DNA of 45,307 nucleotides from JAUVXY01 sp964392345. GTDB lineage: Bacteria > Actinomycetota > Humimicrobiia > Humimicrobiales > Humimicrobiaceae. The stretch is from positions 1-45,307 of the forward strand of contig CAYMPQ010000003.1 of the NCBI GenBank assembly GCA_964392345.1, written 5' to 3'. Under the pieces are notes generated by a model. It searched no databases. It saw only the letters and a list, made by a program, of their open reading frames with translations, and was not told the DNA's origin. The position numbers and the translations under genes are program-made. Below are positions 15,665 to 24,901 of this stretch, piece after piece. Position 1 is the first letter of the stretch. Every line of letters begins with the position of its first letter.

Positions 15665-17566
15665 ATGCATCACAACAAAAAATCTAACAATAACCAAAAT
15701 ACATTTGATGTTATAGTGGCAGGTGCAGGCCATGCTGGATGCGAAGCAGCCCTGGCTGCAGCAAGAATGGGGCTTAAAACTTTAATTTTGACCATTAATA
15801 TGGATAAAATTGCTCTCATGCCATGCAATCCTTCTATTGGCGGTGTTGGGAAAAGCCAGTTAGTAAGGGAACTTGATGCAATGGGCGGACAAATGGCGAA
15901 AACAGCAGACAAAACATTAGTCCAGATCAAGGTGCTTAACAAAAGCAAGGGACCGGCTGTTCAAGCCCTGCGGGCTCAAATAGATAAAAAAGAGTATGAG
16001 ATTGAGATAAAGAAAATTATGGAGAATACAGAAAATTTAATTTTAAAGCAGGGAACAGTCAGTAATGTTTTGGTTAAGGAAGACAAAGTTGTTGGGGTTC
16101 AGATAGAGAGCGGGATAAAATTTTTTTCTGAAGCTGTAATTATAACAGCAGGCACTTTTCTAAGGGGCAGAATAATAATAGGAAAAAAAGATTACAACGC
16201 TGGAAGGATGGGGGAATACCCTGCCATGAATCTAACCCGGAACTTAGTGAAGTTTGGGTTTAAAATGGACCGTTTCCAAACGGCAACACCGCCAAGAGTC
16301 GACAAAAGAACCATTAACTTTCTAAAAACAGAAACCCAGCCCGGAGACAGCGAGCCACTGAGTTTTTCGTTCTGGGACAAAGAAATAATCCATGACAGCA
16401 TTCCAAGTTTTCTAACCTATACTAACTCAAAAACACATAGCATAATTAGAAAAAATATAGAAAGATCTCCAATCAAGTCAGGCATGGTTAACACCCACGG
16501 ACCAAGGCACTGTCCGTCTATTGACAGGAAGGTTATCAATTTCCCGGATAAAGAAAGGCACCCAATTTTTATAGAACCTGAGGGAAGGCTTACCAATGAA
16601 ATGTATCTGCAGGGGCTGACAACAAGTATGCCTGTGGATGTTCAACAGCTAATATTAAATACAGTAGCAGGGCTGGAGAATGCTAAAATAGTCAGGTATG
16701 GATATGCTGTGGAGTATGATTTTCTAATACCTAATCAGCTAAACCATACGCTTGAGTCAAAAATTATAGAAAATTTATATTTTGCAGGACAGATAAACGG
16801 GACATCCGGCTATGAAGAAGCAGCAGCCCAAGGGTTTGTGGCAGGAGTGAATGCGGCACTAAAAATTTTAAAAAAACCGCCATTGCTCTTAACGAGGGAC
16901 AAAAGTTATATAGGGGTTTTAATAGACGATCTTATAACGAAGGATCTAGTGGAACCATATAGAATGTATACATCAAGGGCAGAGTACAGGCTCATTCTAA
17001 GGTCAGATAATGCTGATCTCAGGTTAAGCAAGATAGGCCATAAGATAGGTCTTATCAATGATAAGCAATACAAGAAGGTAATTAACAAAAAGAAGAAAAT
17101 AACCAGAGCTTTAAATGAGTTAAAAGAATATATAATACCCCCTACCAGGAAGACTAGTTTGGAGCTAAAAAGATTAAATACATCTATGATCGATAGGTCT
17201 ACCAGCCTTTATCAATTACTTAGAAGGCCGGAAGTAGGTATTGACTGGGTGTTAAAATACTTAAATGGTAGAGACAGCGTGTATGAAAAAGGAGTTCTAT
17301 CACAGGTAGAGATTGAAGTAAAGTATGAGGGCTATATAAATAGACAGTTATGCGAAGTTAAGAAACTTGAAAATTTAGAAAGGTTTTACCTGCCTGAGGA
17401 CATGAACTATTTCAAAGTCAAGGGGTTGACTTACGAAGCTCAGGAGAAATTGCTGAAAATTAAGCCAAATACACTTGGGCAAGCATCAAGAGTAGCCGGG
17501 GTATCGCCAGCAGATATAGCAATACTCATGATATATTTAAAGGGAAAAACAAAATCAGGCGGTTAG
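15665..17566 (+). CDS. mnmG: MnmG/GidA paralogue 2
   Basis: This 633-aa protein is the more canonical MnmG: VAGAGHAGCEAALAAARMG for FAD binding, LMPCNPSIGGVGKSQLVRE with redox Cys54, and GPRHCPSIDRK with the second Cys at 283. It continues with EPEGRLTNEMYLQG, GQINGTSGYEEAAAQG and a C-terminal helical MnmE-binding region (QASRVAGVSPADIAILM). It catalyses flavin- and folate-dependent tRNA U34 carboxymethylaminomethylation together with MnmE. It follows paralogue 1 by 16 bp and precedes rsmG by 2 bp, so all are probably in one operon. Overall similarity suggests an old duplication or the acquisition of a second copy. Confidence 0.96.
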   Translation: MHHNKKSNNNQNTFDVIVAGAGHAGCEAALAAARMGLKTLILTINMDKIALMPCNPSIGGVGKSQLVRELDAMGGQMAKTADKTLVQIKVLNKSKGPAVQALRAQIDKKEYEIEIKKIMENTENLILKQGTVSNVLVKEDKVVGVQIESGIKFFSEAVIITAGTFLRGRIIIGKKDYNAGRMGEYPAMNLTRNLVKFGFKMDRFQTATPPRVDKRTINFLKTETQPGDSEPLSFSFWDKEIIHDSIPSFLTYTNSKTHSIIRKNIERSPIKSGMVNTHGPRHCPSIDRKVINFPDKERHPIFIEPEGRLTNEMYLQGLTTSMPVDVQQLILNTVAGLENAKIVRYGYAVEYDFLIPNQLNHTLESKIIENLYFAGQINGTSGYEEAAAQGFVAGVNAALKILKKPPLLLTRDKSYIGVLIDDLITKDLVEPYRMYTSRAEYRLILRSDNADLRLSKIGHKIGLINDKQYKKVINKKKKITRALNELKEYIIPPTRKTSLELKRLNTSMIDRSTSLYQLLRRPEVGIDWVLKYLNGRDSVYEKGVLSQVEIEVKYEGYINRQLCEVKKLENLERFYLPEDMNYFKVKGLTYEAQEKLLKIKPNTLGQASRVAGVSPADIAILMIYLKGKTKSGG

Positions 17567-17568
17567 TT

Positions 17569-18309
17569 TTGGATATTTACAGGACCACAGTATCTTCTTT
17601 GGAAAAATTAGGAATAAAATTTACAGAAGGGCAGGTCAGCCTTCTAATGCGCTATTTAAATATAGTCTATGATTATAATATGAATATAAATATCGTTGGG
17701 ACCAAAAAGAAAGAAGATATACTTGTGCGCCACTTTTTAGATTGTCTCTCAATTCTTAAGTATAGAAAAAGTATTTTTGGACTCGAGGATGAATGCAAAA
17801 AAATACTTGATATTGGGACTGGAGCCGGTCTTCCCGGGTTGCTACTTGCAATTTTCCTGAAAAATAAAAAGTTTTATCTAATGGATAAAAAAATAAAGAA
17901 AATTAGTTTTTTAGAAAAAACAATAGAAACGCTCAACCTGTCAAACGTCAGGTTGGTAAGGGGTATGGCAGAAGAACTTGCGCATGACAGAGGTCACAGG
18001 GAAAATTATGATTTGGTCCTTGCGCGGGCAGTAGCGAAAATTAATATTTTAAGTGAATTAGCAATTCCATTTTGTAAAATAAATGGTAAAATTGTATTCT
18101 ATAAAAGTAAAAAAGCATTTAATGAAGTAGTTAGCACCAGGCACAAAATATCTGAACTGGGTGGAAGGGTGTATGGTTCGAAGGAAGTAGAAGTTCCCGG
18201 GTTGAAAGAGTTTAGGATTTTTATGATAATAACCAAAGAAAAAAGCACGCCATGCAAATATCCAAGAAGCATTGCAAAGATTAATAAAACCAACAAGGGG
18301 GGCAACTGA
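17569..18309 (+). CDS. rsmG: 16S rRNA m7G527 methyltransferase RsmG
   Basis: RsmG (GidB) methylates guanosine 527 of 16S rRNA with SAM. The 246-aa protein has the Rossmann methyltransferase core: ILDIGTGAGLPGLLLAI near residues 83-99 (motif I), a following acidic strand and VLARAVAKINILSELA later. The substrate-proximal NIVGTKKKEDILVRHFLD block precedes the core. The start is TTG, 2 bp after the mnmG stop, with AGGCGG overlapping that stop, so translation is probably coupled. The mnmG-rsmG-parAB order is widely conserved. Confidence 0.95.
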   Translation: MDIYRTTVSSLEKLGIKFTEGQVSLLMRYLNIVYDYNMNINIVGTKKKEDILVRHFLDCLSILKYRKSIFGLEDECKKILDIGTGAGLPGLLLAIFLKNKKFYLMDKKIKKISFLEKTIETLNLSNVRLVRGMAEELAHDRGHRENYDLVLARAVAKINILSELAIPFCKINGKIVFYKSKKAFNEVVSTRHKISELGGRVYGSKEVEVPGLKEFRIFMIITKEKSTPCKYPRSIAKINKTNKGGN

Positions 18310-18421
18310 GAATGCCAGAATATTTATGGCAATGTGCTTATGGGTAAATGTGTATATTGTCTTAATTGGATTGCAATCTGCTGGCAGGTAAAATCTGAAT
18401 AACAAAAAGGATAAAAAATAA

Positions 18422-19294
18422 ATGGGGTTTTTTAACAAAATATTTAAAAATAAAATTGAAGAGTCTGGTGAAAACAATTGTGAGAAACCAGATTATTATA
18501 AAAAAAGCAGAGAACCAGCCAGAAGAGTAATTGCACTTACTAATCAAAAAGGGGGAGTTGGTAAAAGTACAACAGCAGTCAATGTTTCTGCCTATTTAGG
18601 CCATTATGGTTTTAAAACACTAATGATAGACTTAGACCCGCAAAGCAATTCAACAAGCGGGCTGGGTGTAAGCCCTGACAGCGAAAGAAATTGCATTTAT
18701 GATATTTTAATTTCTGATGTTAACCCTGAAGAAGTAATTCTTGAAACTCCATATAATAATCTAAAAGTAATTCCTTCTTCAATACAGCTTGCAGGGGCAG
18801 AAGTAGAGCTGGTTACAAGATTGAAGAGAGAATACAGGCTAAAAGAAGCTATAAGCGAGATAAAAGATTCTTACGATTTTATAATAATTGATTGCCCGCC
18901 AGCACTGGGTTTATTAACAATCAATGCGCTTACTGCAGCCGGTGAGGTAATAATACCTATACAGTGCGAGTATTATGCCCTTGAAGGTTTGGGACAGCTT
19001 ATAAACACAATAGAATTAGTAAAGAAAAATTTAAACGAAGATTTAATAATAGCAGGCGTAGTTATGACAATGTATGACTCAAGAACGAAGCTGTCGGATC
19101 AGGTAATAGAGGAGGTTAGAAAACACTTCTCTGAAAAAGTTTACGAGGCTATAATACCAAGAAATGTCAGATTAAGCGAAGCGCCAAGTTACGGAAAGCC
19201 AATAATGCTGTACAATCCTGAGTGCAAGGGGGCACTGGCATATAAAAGTTTAACGGAGGAAGTGATTAAAAATGGTAAAAAGGGGATTAGGTAG
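18422..19294 (+). CDS. parA: Chromosome partitioning ATPase ParA/Soj
   Basis: This 290-aa protein has a basic N-terminal extension of about 35 residues, then the deviant Walker A KGGVGKSTT (signature Lys near residue 43), DLDPQSNSTSG, and DCPPALGLLTINAL (Walker B region), the hallmarks of ParA/Soj. It binds nonspecific DNA in its ATP state and moves ParB-parS complexes; in Gram-positives it can also touch DnaA regulation. The start is an ATG with an AAAGGA site. Its last 23 bp overlap parB, so translation is coupled. Confidence 0.97.
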   Translation: MGFFNKIFKNKIEESGENNCEKPDYYKKSREPARRVIALTNQKGGVGKSTTAVNVSAYLGHYGFKTLMIDLDPQSNSTSGLGVSPDSERNCIYDILISDVNPEEVILETPYNNLKVIPSSIQLAGAEVELVTRLKREYRLKEAISEIKDSYDFIIIDCPPALGLLTINALTAAGEVIIPIQCEYYALEGLGQLINTIELVKKNLNEDLIIAGVVMTMYDSRTKLSDQVIEEVRKHFSEKVYEAIIPRNVRLSEAPSYGKPIMLYNPECKGALAYKSLTEEVIKNGKKGIR

Positions 19295-20141
19295 AGGCCT
19301 GGGAGCATTGATTCCAGCTGCTGCTGAAAAATCTCTGGATGAACCGGGAAGCGGTATACTAGAAATACCGTTGGAAAAAATTATTCCTAATAGTAATCAG
19401 CCCAGGCATAACTTTAGCAAGGAATCTTTAGGTGAACTTGCAGCGTCTATCAAGGAATTTGGTGTTATTCAGCCAATACTTGTTAGAAGATTGGATGGAG
19501 AAGAAAAATATGAAATTATAGCTGGGGAGAGAAGATATAAGGCTGCTAAAAAGTTAGGCATGAACATGATCCCCTCTATTGTAAGCAAGGATGTTGATGA
19601 CATTTCTTCGCTGGAATTGGCGCTAATAGAAAATATTCACAGGGAAGACTTAAGTCCGATAGAACTGTCCCATACTTTCAAACAGTTAATAGAAGAGTTT
19701 CATATCACTCATGAAGAATTATCAGAGAAAATTGGCAAAAGCAGAACAGCTATAACAAATCTACTGAGACTCCTTACGTTACCCTTAGAAGTACAAAAAC
19801 TGTTAGATGAGAGGAAAGTCAGCGTTGGCCATGCAAGAGCAATAGCAGGTCTTAAAAAAATGGAAGACCAGGTTAAAGTAGCAAATTTGATTGTAGAAAA
19901 AGGCTTAAGCGTAAGGGAAGTTGAAAAGATAGTTAATAAAAAAAATAACCTGCCAAAAGAAGCAAAGCAGCGTAGCAGCAGGGTTGTACAATTCAGCAAG
20001 CTATCCAGTGTGTCTCAGAAAATTGCTGACTATGTTAATGCCCCTGTCAAGATAAATGTTGGCAAGAAAAAAGGAAAAATTGAAATAACGTTTGGCTCTG
20101 TGAAAGATCTGGAAAGGATTGTGCATAGAATACTTGGATAA
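19272..20141 (+). CDS. parB: Chromosome partitioning protein ParB/Spo0J
   Basis: This 289-aa protein begins with GLGRGLGALIP and has the ParB N-domain NQPRHNFSKESLGELAASI and the CTP-binding box GERRYKAAKKLG. A helix-turn-helix follows (LSEKIGKSRTAITNLLRLL), and the C-terminal dimerisation segment ends KDLERIVHRILG. The canonical GERRxRA has Lys in place of the second Arg. ParB loads as a CTP clamp at parS; two parS sites lie 3.6 and 5.5 kb upstream. It overlaps parA by 23 bp and the beginning of lipA. Confidence 0.96.
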   Translation: MVKRGLGRGLGALIPAAAEKSLDEPGSGILEIPLEKIIPNSNQPRHNFSKESLGELAASIKEFGVIQPILVRRLDGEEKYEIIAGERRYKAAKKLGMNMIPSIVSKDVDDISSLELALIENIHREDLSPIELSHTFKQLIEEFHITHEELSEKIGKSRTAITNLLRLLTLPLEVQKLLDERKVSVGHARAIAGLKKMEDQVKVANLIVEKGLSVREVEKIVNKKNNLPKEAKQRSSRVVQFSKLSSVSQKIADYVNAPVKINVGKKKGKIEITFGSVKDLERIVHRILG

Positions 20142-21000
20142 GAAACCTGACTGGGTAAAGAAAAAAATAAGATTAAATAATGCTAATATTGATGAAGTTA
20201 AAAACCTGCTGGATAATTCCCACCTGCATACAGTCTGCCAAAGCGCCATGTGCCCAAATATTTTTGAATGCTTTAGCAAAAAGACAGCAACTTTTATGAT
20301 AATGGGGGATATATGCACAAGGAACTGTAGTTTTTGTGGAGTTAAAAAAGGCAAACCAGGTGAACTGGATGAAAACGAGCCGGAAAACATTGCAAAAGCT
20401 GCTAAAGAGATGGGACTAAATTATATTGTTGTAACATCAGTTACAAGAGATGATTTGCCTGACGGCGGAGCAGGGCATTTTGCAAAAACTATAAGGAAAA
20501 TCAAAAAACTAATTCCTGGCTCAAAAGTTGAATGCCTGATACCTGATTTTAATGGCAACATAGATAATCTAAAGGTAGTATTGGAGCAGGATTTGGTAGT
20601 TTTAAATCATAATGTAGAGACAATTTACAGAAATTATCCTGTAGTTAGAGGAAAAGCGGACTATAGAACTTCTCTTAATATTTTAAGTTCTTCAAAAAAA
20701 ATAAAACCGGAAATTTATACTAAATCCGGGTTTATGCTGGGACTGGGCGAAAGCAGGGAGGAAATTATAGAGCTCCTCTCTGATATAAAAAAAACAGGTT
20801 GTGACATTATAACAATAGGGCAGTATTTAAGGCCATCCCCTGCCAATACACCAGTGCAAAAATATTATACTCCTCAAGAGTTTGAGGAGATAAAAGACAT
20901 AGCAAAAAGTTTTAAATTTAAAGCAGCAGCAAGCGGAGTATTTGTAAGGTCTTCTCATAACGCAGACTCAATACTAAAAAAGGCTGTGGAGGCGAATTAG
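20134..21000 (+). CDS. lipA: Lipoyl synthase
   Basis: LipA inserts two sulfurs into protein-bound octanoyl groups. All ligands are visible: the auxiliary-cluster motif CQSAMCPNIFEC (C-x4-C-x5-C), the radical-SAM motif CTRNCSFC (C-x3-C-x2-C), the family core VTSVTRDDLPDGGAGHF and the C-terminal RSSHNA block with the Ser ligand. The start is uncertain. TTG at 20134 overlaps parB by 8 bp. TTG at 20119 lacks room for a ribosome site. ATA at 20125 would sit 7 nt after GGAAAGG. It is an unusual neighbour for parB; no lipB or target complex is in the window. Confidence 0.95.
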   Translation: MDKKPDWVKKKIRLNNANIDEVKNLLDNSHLHTVCQSAMCPNIFECFSKKTATFMIMGDICTRNCSFCGVKKGKPGELDENEPENIAKAAKEMGLNYIVVTSVTRDDLPDGGAGHFAKTIRKIKKLIPGSKVECLIPDFNGNIDNLKVVLEQDLVVLNHNVETIYRNYPVVRGKADYRTSLNILSSSKKIKPEIYTKSGFMLGLGESREEIIELLSDIKKTGCDIITIGQYLRPSPANTPVQKYYTPQEFEEIKDIAKSFKFKAAASGVFVRSSHNADSILKKAVEAN

Positions 21001-21071
21001 CGTTTTAAACAAAGGTACTGCGAGAACATACAGGGGGTAATTAGGGGCGGGTTTTTAGAAGGACATACCTT

Positions 21072-23120
21072 TTATTTGTTAATTTTTAAAAAGTGATATC
21101 CAAGTTTGTGGAACATAAGGGTAAGGTCCCCGCTGGTTAATTTACCCTGAATCTGTTGCGAGTATTTGCTGTTATAATACATATCTGATATTAGTAGATA
21201 GGAAGCATCATCAATTAGGCCCAATGGATTTACCAGAGGAATTTTATCTGAATTTGATAGAATCACAAAGTTGCTGTTCTCCTTAAAAATTTTAGAGCCC
21301 TGATCTTCAAAGCCGGGCAATATAGTTGCCCAGTAATAATCTGTAATTATTTTACCACCAATTTCATGTTCGTCCTTATAGCGGTAAAGAAGATTATTTA
21401 TTGTAGGAGAACCTAAAAGTTTTTGCTTTTCTATCTGCTGGGAAGTTAATCTGCCGGTGTAAAAATATGATACTATGGAAGCTGACACCATAATTACAAG
21501 AAAGGCAGTTAGTACTTGCTTCTCTGATAATTTAACATGGAAGTTTTTGTATGGTAATTTCTTTTTTAATATAAGGTAGATATAAAATATTGTCATAAAT
21601 ATACTGGCTAAAACTATAATCACAGCAAGGTCAATTAATTGTGCATTCCAGAATTGCCCCACAGGTTTTCCTTTTATATTTGAGGTCCATATTATTAGAG
21701 AATTTTGTATATTCTTATTTAAAATGATGGTAAAACCAACAGCAGCTATCGCTACATTAAAAACTATAAAGGAAACTAAAGAAAGTTTATTAAGACGCAA
21801 GTCCTTTATACTCCCTGTACCTTTAATTCTTCTTTTTAAAAACCTGTCATGTATAAAAGATATACCAAAAGCACAGGAGTAAGCTATAAAAGGAATTGAA
21901 GGTATGAGATTTCTGCGGTCATAGCTGAAGAAGAACCCCCAGAGCAAAACAAGAGGGAAAGTTATAGTTATTGAAACCCACCTTGATTTTTTATTAAAAA
22001 AACTAATGGCAGCAAGAAGCAGCAATAACACAAAAAACCACGTGCCTCCCTGAAGACTTCCGGAACCGGTGATAAATCTTTCTATAAAAGCAGCACCATG
22101 ATAAATGTCATGGGTCAGAAATAAAATGTTACTGAAATCCAGACCCTTATTTATTTCAATTATTTTAACTATATACCACGATGATGTCATTAACACTATC
22201 AGTACTAACATAGAAACTGCAAGCGAGATATTTGTTTTAGTCGTTTTTTTTCTGTTCTTAACCAAGTTCGATATAATCCACCCAATGGAAATGATAAAAA
22301 TATACCAGCCGATCTGTTTAGTAAGCGCTGCTGCTGAAGAGAACAGGATGATTAAAATCACGTCTTTTATATTTGTAGTATCTTCTTTGGTATTTAATAT
22401 GGCATAAAGGGTCAGAAGCGAAAAAAACGAAACTGCTATGTCCACATAACCGGTTTTAATGAAGGCTAAAGCGTAATTTAAAAGAATAACTACATATATA
22501 ATTAAGGCAGAAAGATAAGTAATATTTTTTTTCTTTAGATATAGATTTAAGAATAAAAATAAAGTAAGAATGGCAAAAAGCGGCATTATTAATTTTGCAA
22601 ATAATTGTATATGGTGGGTTTGCATCATCATATAGGTAAGAGACCAGTTGGATGGAATTAATTGAGGATACAAGTTAGTAAGAGAAGGAATTTCATTTAA
22701 GTACCAGTCAATAGCCCACATGTTCCACGAGAATGCAGGATCCCAATTGTTAAACACTGCATTTGTATTGGAAATAAAAAAATAAAAGAATACCGTAGTG
22801 ATTAAAACTGCCGTGGTAAAGAATAGATTCGATTCCAGAGTACTTGTATTAAGTGTGACATAAAAATGTATTCTTCTTTTCATGATGAAATAAATAAGGT
22901 AGATAATTTCAACTGTTAAAATGGTATAGATTACGCAGGGCTTATAGCAGTTAATTAAGGTAAAAAAATATATTAAGAAGTAATTGATTAATAAACTTAG
23001 TGAAAAACTGTAGACAATAGTCTGTAGTTTATTGCCTTTCTGCAGCTTAAGTATATTTAAAAAAATATAACCAGGAATAAATGTTATCTGAAAGAATGCC
23101 AGTAATCCCAATAGAGCCAT
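21072..23120 (-). CDS. Polytopic membrane protein, GT-C glycosyltransferase-like
   Basis: From the ATG at 23120 (TGGTGG upstream) the protein is 682 aa with about 12-14 hydrophobic segments and a C-terminal soluble part of about 120 residues. An early extracytoplasmic loop carries NNWDPAFSWNMWAIDWYLNE, the kind of acidic, aromatic first loop seen in GT-C lipid-linked sugar transferases. A later YDRRNLIPSIPF segment also resembles that group. The likely role is transfer of a sugar from a polyprenyl carrier to a cell-surface acceptor. No specific family is secure. It is convergent with lipA and stands alone. Confidence 0.55.
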   Translation of the reverse strand: MALLGLLAFFQITFIPGYIFLNILKLQKGNKLQTIVYSFSLSLLINYFLIYFFTLINCYKPCVIYTILTVEIIYLIYFIMKRRIHFYVTLNTSTLESNLFFTTAVLITTVFFYFFISNTNAVFNNWDPAFSWNMWAIDWYLNEIPSLTNLYPQLIPSNWSLTYMMMQTHHIQLFAKLIMPLFAILTLFLFLNLYLKKKNITYLSALIIYVVILLNYALAFIKTGYVDIAVSFFSLLTLYAILNTKEDTTNIKDVILIILFSSAAALTKQIGWYIFIISIGWIISNLVKNRKKTTKTNISLAVSMLVLIVLMTSSWYIVKIIEINKGLDFSNILFLTHDIYHGAAFIERFITGSGSLQGGTWFFVLLLLLAAISFFNKKSRWVSITITFPLVLLWGFFFSYDRRNLIPSIPFIAYSCAFGISFIHDRFLKRRIKGTGSIKDLRLNKLSLVSFIVFNVAIAAVGFTIILNKNIQNSLIIWTSNIKGKPVGQFWNAQLIDLAVIIVLASIFMTIFYIYLILKKKLPYKNFHVKLSEKQVLTAFLVIMVSASIVSYFYTGRLTSQQIEKQKLLGSPTINNLLYRYKDEHEIGGKIITDYYWATILPGFEDQGSKIFKENSNFVILSNSDKIPLVNPLGLIDDASYLLISDMYYNSKYSQQIQGKLTSGDLTLMFHKLGYHFLKINK

Positions 23121-23259
23121 AAAACCACCAGTATGAAATCTATAAACTAAAAATATATTTGCATTGCTAATATTTATTATCAGCAATCAAATATTATCAC
23201 ATAAATTCAAATAATGGTGGAACAAAATAGAAAATTAATGTTTTGAGGGGTTAACTATT

Positions 23260-24276
23260 TTATTTATTTTTGGAAAAACTTGAGATTACTTCCTTTGATA
23301 TTTTTTCAACAAGGTCACCATATAAAATAGTCCTGGCTGCTGGTCTCATTTTAGGATCTACAAGAGTGCAGCTTTCTTCTGAGCAGGAAATGCATATAGT
23401 TTTTTCCGGAGCACACATATTACTGCTGCCGAATACAGCAAGCCGTTCTCTGACGACTTTCTTTATCTCTTCCATACCTTTTTTTACAACATCAGGGTAG
23501 CTGACCACGCCAGGATTTTCGGACAGATACTCCCTGATTCTTTTTACTGCGGCTGCAGACATAGCAGTGTAGAAATTAATTTTGCATATGCCAAGACTAA
23601 CTGCCTTTTTGAAATCTTCATCTGATATACCGGAACCTCCGTGAAGAACAAGGGGAACTGGCACAGCATCTCTTATCTGAGAAAGTCTCTCAAAATCAAG
23701 AGCAGGCTTTCCTTTGTAAAACCCATGTACATTTCCTATAGCTATAGCTAAAGCGTCAACACCTGTTTCTCTACAAAAATCAACCGCTTCGTCAACTTTG
23801 GTAAAAAATTCCTTTTTGGGAGAATGCGGAATTGGTGCGTCTTCTGCTATAACTTCGCCGCCTATATAACCAATCTCTCCCTCTACGCTTACACCTACGC
23901 TGCTGGCAATTTTAACTGCTTCCCTGGTTATCTTGATGTTTTCCTCTAAAGGGTATTTGCTTCCATCAAACATAACAGAAGTAAATCCTGCCCTTATTGC
24001 CCTGACTATGGTTTCAAGACTCTGGCCGTGATCTAAATGGATACATATCGGAACGCCTACTTTTTTAGATGCATCTATCATAGCAGGGACTATTTCTTCT
24101 AAATTCATGTATTTGAAATGAACCTCAGCTATTTGCATGATGATTGGTGAATTTTCTTCAATTGCTGCATCAATCAGATAATCAATGAATCCAAGGTTTG
24201 TTACATTAAATGCCCCGACTGCATAGCTGTTTTCTTTCGCATGATTTAATAAATCTTTTAAATTTATAAGCGCCAT
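23260..24276 (-). CDS. Class II fructose-bisphosphate aldolase family protein with Cys-rich tail
   Basis: This 338-aa TIM-barrel protein has the class II aldolase zinc and catalytic sites: HLDHG (80-84), VEGEIGYIGGE, NVHGFYKGKP and LHGGSG with its His, plus the phosphate-binding INFYTAM segment. The substrate could be fructose- or tagatose-1,6-bisphosphate. After the barrel it has a stretch with Cys288, Cys295, Cys298 and Cys303 (C-x6-C-x2-C-x4-C) that I do not associate with standard members and that could bind a metal or Fe-S cluster. The start is an ATG with AAGGAAG upstream. It has no operon partner. Confidence 0.85.
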   Translation of the reverse strand: MALINLKDLLNHAKENSYAVGAFNVTNLGFIDYLIDAAIEENSPIIMQIAEVHFKYMNLEEIVPAMIDASKKVGVPICIHLDHGQSLETIVRAIRAGFTSVMFDGSKYPLEENIKITREAVKIASSVGVSVEGEIGYIGGEVIAEDAPIPHSPKKEFFTKVDEAVDFCRETGVDALAIAIGNVHGFYKGKPALDFERLSQIRDAVPVPLVLHGGSGISDEDFKKAVSLGICKINFYTAMSAAAVKRIREYLSENPGVVSYPDVVKKGMEEIKKVVRERLAVFGSSNMCAPEKTICISCSEESCTLVDPKMRPAARTILYGDLVEKISKEVISSFSKNK

Positions 24277-24588
24277 TGTGTTGCTTCCTTATTTATAATA
24301 TGAAAATTTTTAATTTATATTTTGATTATTATATTAATTTATATTTTTTTAATCAAGAGAACAACACTTTTTTAGGCAAAATGGGGCACCAATTAGCAAT
24401 TGTTATTCAGTGGTATTGCCACCATAAATTAGCAAATTTTGCTTTAACAGTTATCTTAAAAGCATAAGCGCAAACGCGTGGAGCAATTTACTATGTTTAT
24501 GGGCCCGAATCGTTTTCAGATAAGTAGAAAAAAAATATGATAAGTGGTATATTGCTATGTGTATTTACTATGGGAAGAAAGGATAAAA
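24277..24588. other. Divergent intergenic region, no gene seen
   Basis: These 312 bp separate the minus-strand aldolase from the plus-strand RAM-domain gene. The only long frame is low-complexity and lacks a ribosome site. A short GTGG-TATTG-CCAC hairpin and a 7-bp inverted pair GCAAAAT/ATTTTGC are present, but nothing recognisable as an RNA gene. Confidence 0.5.
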
Positions 24589-24825
24589 GTGGTATCGGCA
24601 TACGTAATGATAAAAACCAGGCTTGGGATGCAAAGTGATGCATATACTAAGATTTTAAAAATCAAGGGAGTTAAATTTGTCAATACAGTAACTGGTCCCT
24701 ATGATTTAATAGTGTTTATTGAAAGCGCAGATTTAAATACTCTTGGGAAGGCAGTCATTTCTAAAATCCAAAATTTAAAATGTATTAAAGATACCATGAC
24801 ATGTATTGTCATAGAACCCATATAA
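24589..24825 (+). CDS. Stand-alone Lrp/AsnC-type ligand-binding (RAM) domain protein
   Basis: From the GTG at 24589, preceded by GAAAGGA, the protein is 78 aa. It matches only the C-terminal effector domain of Lrp/AsnC regulators: a beta-alpha-beta fold with VKFVNTVTGPYDLIVFIES and a last strand TMTCIVIEPI. There is no helix-turn-helix. Such single-domain proteins form ring-like oligomers and bind amino acids; they may modulate full-length Lrp proteins or act as stand-alone sensors. It lies 76 bp upstream of the SPFH gene in the same direction. Confidence 0.8.
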   Translation: MVSAYVMIKTRLGMQSDAYTKILKIKGVKFVNTVTGPYDLIVFIESADLNTLGKAVISKIQNLKCIKDTMTCIVIEPI

Positions 24826-24901
24826 CGTAACTTCAGAAGAAAAAGTTTAGCAAAATTACTGGAATAATAGAACAGTAATAAAAATAACAGGAGGTGTTAT
24901 A

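Noticed and set aside
18058..18477. 139-aa minus-strand frame
   Set aside because: Antisense to rsmG and the parA start; no recognisable motifs.
24276..24467. 63-aa frame upstream of the RAM-domain gene
   Set aside because: No ribosome site, low complexity, no family resemblance.
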